Assembly: GCA_017651185.1 (NCBI GenBank)
Contig: JAGCDJ010000025.1
Location: 124,001 to 188,000 of the forward strand
Source of the DNA: Bacteroidales bacterium
GTDB taxonomy: Bacteria > Bacteroidota > Bacteroidia > Bacteroidales > ML635J-15
Length of the DNA: 64,000 nt
Direction: 5' to 3'
A program made the translations under genes and the position numbers. Position 1 is the stretch's first letter, and each line of letters opens with the position of its first letter. The notes under the pieces are model-generated. The model made no database searches and was not told the origin of the DNA. It saw only the letters and a program-made list of their open reading frames with translations. This document shows positions 35,549-43,800 of the stretch, piece by piece.

Positions 35549-36358
35549 TTAAAGCCGTTCTATCATTTTTGTAAAAATCTCCGTCATCTTCGATTCGGCG
35601 GCCGCAGCAACCTTTTGCACTTCCTCATGCGATACCTCCACTATCTTGTCTGGCACTCCGAGGTCGGTAATTATCGACATTGCAAAGCACGGAATCCTCA
35701 TCTGGCGTGCCACAATTGCTTCGGGTACGGTTGACATTCCAACCGCATCGGCACCGACAGTGCGGAAATACCTGTATTCGGCAGGTGTCTCGAAAGTAGG
35801 TCCTGTAGTGGCAAGATATACGCCTTTTTGCAACTTGTATCCTAGTTCTGTGGCGATGCCCTCAGCGCTGGTTATCAGCGACTTGTCGTAAACGCAACTC
35901 ATATCGGGGAAACGGTCACCATCCTCTGGATTGTGCTTGCCGATAAGCGGATTGGGCAACAGGCATATATGGTCGCTGATAATCATCAAGTCGCCAATCT
36001 CGAAATCGGGATTTACGCCACCGCTTGCATTCGACACGAAAAGATACTTGATGCCTAAGCGTATCAAAGTCCTTGTTGCAAAAACAAGTTGCTTCATAGA
36101 ATAACCTTCGTAGTAATGGAATCTTCCCTGCATGGCGACAACGGTTTTTCCACCAAGCCGACCAAGAATCAACTTGCCGCTGTGTCCTTCGACTGTTGAA
36201 ACAGGGAAATCAGGTATTTCCTCGTATGGAATTGTCTCAATAATGTCAATCATCTTGACAAGACCGCCAAGTCCAGTACCGAGTATTATGCCCACTTCTG
36301 GTGTTTCCTTAAAGCGAGTTGTTATAAAGTTTATTGTAGCGTTTGTTGTTTCTGACAT
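35549..36358 (-). CDS. punA: purine nucleoside phosphorylase, class I (trimeric type)
   Basis: 269 residues. VGIILGTGLGGLV is the phosphate-binding loop, VVAMQGRFHYYEGYSMKQ and VSNASGGVN are conserved, TTGPTFETPAEYRYFRTVGADAVGMSTVPEAIVARQ carries the purine-site Glu and the sugar-site Met, and ITDLGV holds the base-contact Asp/Asn position (here TD, while mammalian enzymes have TN). It splits inosine and guanosine with phosphate. The start overlaps the end of lpxK by 50 bases. Confidence 0.92.
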   Translation of the reverse strand: MSETTNATINFITTRFKETPEVGIILGTGLGGLVKMIDIIETIPYEEIPDFPVSTVEGHSGKLILGRLGGKTVVAMQGRFHYYEGYSMKQLVFATRTLIRLGIKYLFVSNASGGVNPDFEIGDLMIISDHICLLPNPLIGKHNPEDGDRFPDMSCVYDKSLITSAEGIATELGYKLQKGVYLATTGPTFETPAEYRYFRTVGADAVGMSTVPEAIVARQMRIPCFAMSIITDLGVPDKIVEVSHEEVQKVAAAAESKMTEIFTKMIERL

Positions 36359-37421
36359 AAGTAATTATTTGATTGTTAAACAATTTCTTTTCCTCATCGT
36401 CGCATAGCAATTCCACCCTTATCGGGACATAATACATATATGGTTTCAAATCATCGCCTATGAACTTGCTGGTACGCAACCGCACTGCGTCCTTTTCGGT
36501 AACGACGATAACCTTTGGCCCGCTCATTTCAGCAAAAGTCTTGCTAATCTTAGCAATGTCGGAAGCAGAAAAGTTATGATGGTCGGAAAATGGAAGATGT
36601 ATCACTCCTTTCGACTTCTGCATAAGCATTTCTACAAAATTTTCTGGATGGGCTATTCCTGTAACTGCCAACACATTGCAGCCATTCATCTTTTCGCAGT
36701 TTAACTTTTTTGCATTGCCAAACACCGGTTTCGTATCTTCATACACCACACTTGAAAACGAAAGGTGCTGATATGGCAGCACGCCGACTTCTTTGGTAAG
36801 AATCCGCCTGTCCATTGGAGTAAGTTTCGACGGGCAATTTGTATAAACCAGCAGATGTGCACGATGTACATTCGACTTCGATTCGCGTAAGCGTCCAAGT
36901 GGCATTACATGGTCGCTTGAAATCGGATAGTTGTAGTTTATAAGCAAAATGTGCAGTCCTGGATTTATGCGCCTGTGCTGGAATGCATCATCAAGAATAA
37001 TCAGGTTGAGGTCGGGATAAAGTTCGCGCAGTTTTTCAACGCCCTTGTTCCTGTTTTCGCATACGGCAACCACCACATCCTTGAACTTGCGCTTTATCTG
37101 CAACGGTTCGTCACCACAAAGAGTATAGTTGTCATCCGGTTCGACAATGCGGAACCCTTTTGTCTTGCGCTTGTATCCGCGACTGAGTATCGCCGCCTTG
37201 TAGTCATCCATCAGCAATCGCAAAACATACTCCACATGTGGTGTCTTGCCTGTTCCGCCAACGCTAATATTGCCAACTGAAATTATCGGGAGGTCGTATT
37301 CCTTTGATTTCAGCATTCCGTTTTCATACATGAAATTCCTTACATCGCCTATAAATTTGTATATAAGCGACAGTGGCCAGAGCAATATGAACCGAAAGAA
37401 ACCGACTTTGCGACTACTCAT
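36309..37421 (-). CDS. lpxK: tetraacyldisaccharide 4'-kinase
   Basis: 370 residues. ISVGNISVGGTGKTPHVEYVLRLL is the LpxK P-loop, followed by ILSRGYKRKTKGF, VCENRNKG, LNLIILDDAFQHRRI and a MPLGRLRES segment; VIVVTEKDAVR lies near the C-terminus. It phosphorylates lipid A disaccharide at 4' on the inner membrane; MGMLKSKEYDLP precedes the kinase core after an N-terminal membrane-associated helix. It is the first gene of a four-gene run and has its own promoter (37466-37497). Confidence 0.94.
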   Translation of the reverse strand: MSSRKVGFFRFILLWPLSLIYKFIGDVRNFMYENGMLKSKEYDLPIISVGNISVGGTGKTPHVEYVLRLLMDDYKAAILSRGYKRKTKGFRIVEPDDNYTLCGDEPLQIKRKFKDVVVAVCENRNKGVEKLRELYPDLNLIILDDAFQHRRINPGLHILLINYNYPISSDHVMPLGRLRESKSNVHRAHLLVYTNCPSKLTPMDRRILTKEVGVLPYQHLSFSSVVYEDTKPVFGNAKKLNCEKMNGCNVLAVTGIAHPENFVEMLMQKSKGVIHLPFSDHHNFSASDIAKISKTFAEMSGPKVIVVTEKDAVRLRTSKFIGDDLKPYMYYVPIRVELLCDDEEKKLFNNQIITYVRNNKRYNKLYNNSL

Positions 37422-37465
37422 ACTTTTAAAATTTCGGGGAAAAATAATACTTTCCCTCGGACTGA

Positions 37466-37497
37466 CAAAATTAATTGCTTTTTATTTTTCATAGCAA
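37466..37497 (-). promoter_or_regulatory. promoter of lpxK-punA-rbfA-lolE
   Basis: Minus strand: TTG (37495-37497), 21 bases, TAATTTTG (37466-37473), then 44 bases to the lpxK start. Confidence 0.6.
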
Positions 37498-37532
37498 CAA
37501 TTTTTTATGGAATAAATTGAAAAAAATATTTT

Positions 37533-37540
37533 TATTTTTG
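37533..37540 (+). promoter_or_regulatory. -7 element upstream of the alkD-like gene
   Basis: TATTTTTG, 26 bases before the ATG. No -33 element at the right distance. Confidence 0.35.
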
Positions 37541-37566
37541 CAAGGTTAAAAAATCAGTATTCTTAT

Positions 37567-38259
37567 ATGAAAGAATATACCCAACAGATACTTTTGTACC
37601 TAGGCAGACATAAGGATACCGAGGTGGCAGAAAGCATGTCGAAAGCAACAAAATGTGAGAAAAAATTCCTAGGCATAAGGACCACGGAACTTAAAAACAT
37701 CTTCAAGGCAATATTCACGACATATCCGCTGCCAAAATACGAAGACACCAAGGGCATAATCCGCGAATTTTTTGCAATGGAAGAACGCGAATACCTGTAT
37801 TTCGGTATAGAACTTTTTGCCAGACGCAAAAAAATGTGGAACAAAACCGACATAGTTTTTGTTGAGAGCATGATTTTAACCCAACCTGGATGGGACACCA
37901 CCGAGTATATTGCGACAGATATTGTATCGCATTTCTACGAAATGTTCCCAAAGGTAACGCTTGAGTTCCTTGAATCGTGGAGCGCATCGAAAAATACATG
38001 GCTTAAGGCAACCGCAATAATGTTCCAGCGCAAAATGAAACTTAAGACCAACAAGGAACTGCTTGGCAGGTTCATCACGGAAAACCTTGGAACAAACGAC
38101 GAAATAATAAACAAGGCCATTGGTTCTGCACTCAGGGACTATTCCAAAAGCAATCACAAGTGGGTTCTCGAAACAGTAGTGCATAACAGTGAAAAAATGA
38201 ACAAAAAGACAAAACAGGAAGCAATAAAATGGATAGACAGCAAGGGCTTAATAAAGTAG
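37567..38259 (+). CDS. AlkD-like DNA alkylation repair protein
   Basis: 230 residues, the size of the HEAT-like AlkD/AlkC glycosylase family. Segments such as CEKKFLGIRTTELKNIFKAI, WDTTEYIATDIVSHFY and WLKATAIMFQRKMK match the family layout of helical repeats and the Trp/Asp of the lesion-binding cleft. Such enzymes remove cationic alkylated bases. The 3' end overlaps the rfaE1-like gene by 31 bases, so translation may be coupled. Confidence 0.82.
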   Translation: MKEYTQQILLYLGRHKDTEVAESMSKATKCEKKFLGIRTTELKNIFKAIFTTYPLPKYEDTKGIIREFFAMEEREYLYFGIELFARRKKMWNKTDIVFVESMILTQPGWDTTEYIATDIVSHFYEMFPKVTLEFLESWSASKNTWLKATAIMFQRKMKLKTNKELLGRFITENLGTNDEIINKAIGSALRDYSKSNHKWVLETVVHNSEKMNKKTKQEAIKWIDSKGLIK

Positions 38260-39239
38260 AGCCGACAGATATAGATACACTTTTCGGAAAAATAAAGGAT
38301 AAGAAGGCAATCGTCGTCGGCGACGTGATGATTGACTCGTACATGATTGGCAAGGTTGAACGTATTTCGCCCGAAGCGCCAGTGCCAGTAGTATCGGTAA
38401 CTGACAGGAAATACCGACTTGGCGGTGCTGCCAACGTAGCACTCAACATTGCTGCATTTGGCGCCGAAGTATATCTCTGTTCGGTAATCGGAAACGATAG
38501 CATGGGACAGGTTTTCCGCAGTCTGCTTCACGAACACAATCTTCCCGACAATGGCATAATCAGCAGCGAAAACCGCAAGACTACCACTAAGACGCGTGTC
38601 ATCAGCGGCGGACAGCATTTGCTTCGTATCGACGACGAAGATGCATCACAAATTTCCGACGACTTGAAGGAAATCTTGATGTTCCGCATTTCACAAATTA
38701 TTGAAAACGAACATATTGATGTGCTGATTTTCGAGGATTACGACAAGGGCTTGCTTTCGCCTGACATTATCCACCGAATCACAATGCTGTGCCGACAGAA
38801 CAAGATAAAGGTCACCGTTGACCCCAAGAAACGCAACTTCGACGCCTACAAGTACGTTACCATGTTCAAGCCCAACCTTAAGGAGTTCTGCGAGGGCTGC
38901 AAGATTGACAAGACCAAAGACATAGAAACACTGAAGCCATACGCCAAGGAGTTCCTGCAAAACAACAATATCGACATTCTTATGATAACCTTGTCGGAAA
39001 ACGGCATACTCATCTGCACACAAAAGAAGTATGTTCACATTCCAGCCCAAATCCGCGATATTGTTGACGTTTCGGGCGCCGGCGACACCGTGATAAGTGT
39101 TGCCTCGCTTCTTCTAACCTCCACCGATGACGTTAGCGAAATTGCCCGCATTTCGAACCTCGCCGGCGGAATCGTGTGCGAAAAGGTTGGCGTTGTGCCA
39201 ATTGACGTGGAAGTGCTGAAGCAAAAAATATCAGAATAA
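38229..39239 (+). CDS. rfaE1: RfaE domain I-type kinase (heptose 7-phosphate kinase-like)
   Basis: 336 residues, PfkB fold. VVGDVMIDSYMIGKVERISPEAPVPVV is the signature of the HldE/RfaE kinase domain, with RLGGAANVALNIAAFGAEVYLCSVIGNDSMG, a VTVDPKKRNF stretch and the catalytic VDVSGAGDTVISVASLLL. In the family it phosphorylates D-glycero-D-manno-heptose 7-phosphate at C1. The nucleotidyltransferase half is absent, as usual for the separate domain-I form. The start lies inside the end of the alkD-like gene. Confidence 0.85.
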   Translation: MDRQQGLNKVEPTDIDTLFGKIKDKKAIVVGDVMIDSYMIGKVERISPEAPVPVVSVTDRKYRLGGAANVALNIAAFGAEVYLCSVIGNDSMGQVFRSLLHEHNLPDNGIISSENRKTTTKTRVISGGQHLLRIDDEDASQISDDLKEILMFRISQIIENEHIDVLIFEDYDKGLLSPDIIHRITMLCRQNKIKVTVDPKKRNFDAYKYVTMFKPNLKEFCEGCKIDKTKDIETLKPYAKEFLQNNNIDILMITLSENGILICTQKKYVHIPAQIRDIVDVSGAGDTVISVASLLLTSTDDVSEIARISNLAGGIVCEKVGVVPIDVEVLKQKISE

Positions 39240-39275
39240 TTTGCTCATTATCAAGAAACTACGAAATTATGCATT

Positions 39276-39300
39276 AATGTATTATACATTGATGTATAAT
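39276..39300. repeat. two overlapping palindromes upstream of the nucleotidase gene
   Basis: AATGTAT-T-ATACATT (39276-39290) and ATTATACA-TTGA-TGTATAAT (39281-39300) share bases and so exclude each other as hairpins. Confidence 0.55.
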
Positions 39301-39338
39301 TTTTGAATTTTTCATTTTCTTTGCAGAAAATAACAAAT

Positions 39339-40781
39339 ATGCTCGTTACCACACGTCGTAATAAAATATTTGCACTGATAATAACCGTCGCGGTAGCATT
39401 GCTGCTAGCAGTTGGCAACGCCAATGCCCAGCAAAACGACGAAAAGGTGCTGTATGTGGTATCGGTGAACGACATGCACGGCAACATCGATAATTTTCCG
39501 CAGTTTGCCGCCCTCCTCGACACTCTGCGCAAACAATATCCCGACATCCTGCTTATTTCGGCTGGCGACAATCGCACTGGACATCCTGTAAACGACCGCT
39601 ATCCAAAACCCTCCTACCCCATTACAAAACTCATGAACGAGGTGCATTTTGACCTGTCAACACTTGGAAACCATGAGTTTGACATCGGCGTGGATGGTCT
39701 TCGCAATGTTGTGGAATGGTCGGATTTTGACTATGTGTGCGCCAACGCCTTCTTCGACGACAGCATAAATGTGAAGCCATACAAGATTATTGAATTTAAA
39801 GGACTAAAAATCGGTTTCATCGGCGGAATACAAGTAGGCGCAAACGGTATTCCCGACTTCCACCCAAAACATGCCAAAGATGTGTCGTTCAAACCGATAG
39901 AAGATGTACTGCCAGAATATATGTTCCTGCGCAAGGAATGCGACATGCTTTTCCTTATCTCGCATTGCGGACTTGAAGCCGACATCGAGATTGCCAAGAA
40001 GTTTCCACAGTTCGATGCCATTTTCGGCGGACATTCGCACAAGAAAATCGAACGCACAAAAATTATCGGAAACACAATGATAACCCAGTCGGGGAAGAAT
40101 CTCAACTACTTGACGGTAAGTGTATTCTACTTTACAAATGGCAAAATCGACTACAAGGCACAACAGGTATTTTCTATCAAGGATTTTCCAAAAAAGGATG
40201 AAAAGATTCAGAAATTAGTGGATGAGTTCGGCAGTCTTGATATTTTCAGTAAAGTTGTAGGCTACTCCGATGCTGACACAACCAACAAGGAACAACTTGG
40301 CTACTTTATGGCCGATGTGATACGAGAACATACAAAATCGGACATGGCTTTTCAGAATCCTGGTGGAGTAAGACTGAAATCGCTGCCGAAGGGACAAATC
40401 ACAGCCAAGGACATCTACCAAATGGATCCGTTCGACAATATCATAATGAAATACAAGGTCAGCGGCCAGGAAATAATGGACATGCTGAATAAGGCATACT
40501 CCGAAACAGGAGATTTTCCGATGCTATGTTCGGGATGTTGCCTAAAACTCAATGTCAACGAATACGAAGAAGTTGAAAGCATGGAAATCATTTTGGAGAA
40601 TGGAAAACCTCTCAATCCCAATGCAAAATATGACATTGCCATAAATAGTTATATTGCAAGTGTTTATGGGTTTAGCAAAAATCACAAGGGCAAGGAATTT
40701 TCACGCTCAAACGACATCATTTTCGACTACTTACAGAAACATCGGCACATAAATTATTCTAGAATATACCGAATAAAGTAA
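39339..40781 (+). CDS. secreted 5'-nucleotidase/metallophosphoesterase (UshA family)
   Basis: 480 residues from MLVTTRRNKIFALIITVAVALLLAVGNANA-Q, a signal peptide; a start 12 codons upstream would add a poorly fitting leader. Metal ligands of the phosphoesterase fold are visible: VNDMHGNIDN, ISAGDN, STLGNHEFD, LISHCG and FGGHSHKKI. The C-terminal 5'-nucleotidase domain has FQNPGGVR and YQMDPFDNIIMKYKVSGQEI. It should hydrolyse nucleotides or related phosphates in the periplasm, giving nucleosides for salvage enzymes such as those encoded by punA and udk here. Confidence 0.9.
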   Translation: MLVTTRRNKIFALIITVAVALLLAVGNANAQQNDEKVLYVVSVNDMHGNIDNFPQFAALLDTLRKQYPDILLISAGDNRTGHPVNDRYPKPSYPITKLMNEVHFDLSTLGNHEFDIGVDGLRNVVEWSDFDYVCANAFFDDSINVKPYKIIEFKGLKIGFIGGIQVGANGIPDFHPKHAKDVSFKPIEDVLPEYMFLRKECDMLFLISHCGLEADIEIAKKFPQFDAIFGGHSHKKIERTKIIGNTMITQSGKNLNYLTVSVFYFTNGKIDYKAQQVFSIKDFPKKDEKIQKLVDEFGSLDIFSKVVGYSDADTTNKEQLGYFMADVIREHTKSDMAFQNPGGVRLKSLPKGQITAKDIYQMDPFDNIIMKYKVSGQEIMDMLNKAYSETGDFPMLCSGCCLKLNVNEYEEVESMEIILENGKPLNPNAKYDIAINSYIASVYGFSKNHKGKEFSRSNDIIFDYLQKHRHINYSRIYRIK

Positions 40782-40819
40782 ATATGGCACACTTTATGCC
40801 GATGCCCCAATATTTTGCT

Positions 40820-40827
40820 TAATTTTG
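40820..40827 (+). promoter_or_regulatory. -7 element of the alpha-2-macroglobulin gene
   Basis: TAATTTTG, 25 bases before the ATG; the -33 element is weak (TTTATG near 40793). Confidence 0.4.
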
Positions 40828-40852
40828 CGTTTATAAATAAAAACGACTCGAT

Positions 40853-43800
40853 ATGAAAAAGATAATACTGGTACTGGCAATCTTTGTATTCGCCGCATTA
40901 GGCATTTCTGCATTCGCTGTTTATAGCAGTTCGGCAGGCAATTTTTCCGATGAACCCGACAAGTATGAAAAACTTTGGAAGGATGTCAAGGAATTGGAGT
41001 ACAAGGACTTGCCCAAGTCGGCATTGGATAAGGTGGAGGCAATTTTGTCGCTTGCAACAAAGGAACACAATGACTATCAGCAGATAAAAGCAACAACCTA
41101 CAAGGCGAAATTCCTTGTGCAAGCATCTCAGGACGGCAACCTGAAAGCGCTTGATTTCCTTGAGGAGCAGGCAAATGTGCAGGAAGGCACGGGAAAACAC
41201 ATCTGCAATTTCCTCATCGGTGCAATGTACCAGAACTATTATTCGCGCAACCGTTATAGCATCGACACACGTTCTGTAGTTAGCGATTCCGCCGACAGCA
41301 AGGGCTCACGCCTCGAATTCTACGATAAGAACGCATTCAAGAAGCAGATAATAAGCCATTACAAACTTGCTGTAAATGCAGATTTGAAAAAAGTGGAAGC
41401 AAAGGAATACGAGGAATTCTTCAGTGATCTAAAAGCCGTTGACGACTTCTTCCCTACTCTTTTCGACAGGATGGCATATTCAGTTATTAAGCAGTTGGAT
41501 AAACTCAACCGCTATTACTATTCAAAAACCAACCTCGATGATAGTTTCTTCTGCAACGCTGACGATTTTCTGAAACTGAAAATCGAAAATTCGGACGAAA
41601 ACACAGAAATGGCAAGCCTGTACATCTTTCAGCAGATGCTTTCGGAAAACCAGTCGAACAATGCTGTTTTTTCATTTGTCGACTATAACCGAATCAAATA
41701 TTCGGCACGCAGACAAAAGGGCAAGGACGACAAAATTATGGAGCTCTACAATGAAGCTGCAAAGAAATATGCCGGACTGGAGAGCGTGATTTTCATAAAT
41801 GCCGAAATAGCAGACTTATTGTCTGAAAAGTCGAACAAGGATTTGGTTGATGCTGTAAAACTTCTTGAATCAACAGTTTTGCAGTTCAAGGACAGCAAAT
41901 TCATCAGCATTTGCACCAATAGGCTCGAAAAAATAAAGTTCCCAAAAATGGATATTAATACGGAAAGAATAGTACATCCAGATGAGAACATTCCTATTCA
42001 CATTGAATACGCCAACATTGACAAGGTAAAGGTAAAAGTGGTGAAGATTTCGGACAAGGCATCATACTTCGATGGCTTCATAAATAACAAGGGCGCAATG
42101 GAAAAATTGTACACATCAAAGAGCATTTCCGAAACGACAATCACCCTGCCCGAAGCTGGCGACTACTCTACTCACAGCACCTACTATGTTGTAAATGGGT
42201 TGCCAACTGGCTTCTACGCTATCTTTATCGGAACCGAAAACGATGAGCACATTAGATACTCGCTGGTATCGGTGTCGCAGTTTGCCCTACTCAGAATTGA
42301 TGAAGCAAAATATGTGGTAATCGACAGGATTTCGGGACAGCCCGTGTCAAATGCCAAGATAAAGGTTACTGTTGACAGTTACAAAAACACAGAAACATTG
42401 CTTTCGACAGAAACTTCCGCCAACGGTGAATTTGCATACGATGTCAGCAAGTCCGATTACTACTATACAAAAATTAGCGTCAAGAAGGGTGATGATGACA
42501 TGCTTTTCAGAGTCAGCGACAGCAGATACTACTCGAATGATAATCGGTATTCGTCCATCAAATTGCTGACCGACAGGGCAATATATCGTCCTGGTCAGAC
42601 AGTTTACTTCAAGGCAATTGAATATTCAGGTTCCGAAAACGAATACAAAGTCATAGCCAACGACACCATTTTGGTGAAACTAAATGATGTAAACAGCAAG
42701 GAAGTAAGCAGTCTTACCGTTGTTACAAACAGATTCGGAAGCGCAAGCGGTTCGTTCCGCATTCCCGATGATGTGCTTACAGGAAATTTCAGTATAAACG
42801 CCAAAGGTTCAAGATATATTTCCGGTTACCAAAACATAAAGGTCGAAGAATATAAGCGTCCGACATTTGAAATTGAGATGGATGCTATTACCGATGAAGT
42901 TTCGTTTGGCGATTCGGTGTGCATAAAAGGTCGTGCAGTCAGTTATTCGGGTATACCACTGAGCGATGCAACTGTCAATTTCAATGTAAACTGCTCGTCA
43001 TATTCGCGCTGGTGGTGGCGTGGCGGTAGCGACGAAAAGAAACATCTTGCCGATGGAATATTAACTACCGATGAGAATGGTGAATTTACAATATGCTTCT
43101 TGGCAAAGGAATGTTTCAACGATGTAAACCGCTACAAGGTCGATGTTGTGGTTGCAGACATAAACGGAGAATCGCACACAGCCGAAAAGTCGTTAAGCGT
43201 TTCGCGCACATCGCTGTGGGTATCGTGCGACATTTCGGGCACCAAGGAATTAAGCGAATTCAAGAATTTCAAGATTTACAGCGAAAACATTTCTGGCAAC
43301 CATATCGATGCAATGGTTGAATACAAAATTGACAAACTTGCAGAACCCTCGCGCACAACCGTATCGACCGAAAAGACCACCGACCGCAATATGTACAGCA
43401 GGGAAGAATGGGAAAAACTTTGTCCTGCACTCGAATACGACAACGAAAATTCGCTCGAAAACCGCAAAGTTCAGTCATCAATCCTGAAAGGTACGGCAAA
43501 CACAGCCGACACAACACCAATTGCCTTTGGCAAGAATGCAAAACTTACGGCTGGTTCGTACATGATAACGCTGAAATCGAAGGACAAAGATGGTAACCAA
43601 GTTTTCGACACAAGTTATTTCCGCATTACCGACAAATCATCCAAGGCAATGCCTTATGTAGCACCGTCATATTTCGAATTGACACAAAGCAGTGCAAATG
43701 TTGGCGACAAGGTAAAAATGCGCTTCGGTTCATCGTTCAAAGATGTAAAGGTTTATTACACAATACAAATCGGCAAGGATAAACTTGATGTAAAGACCAT

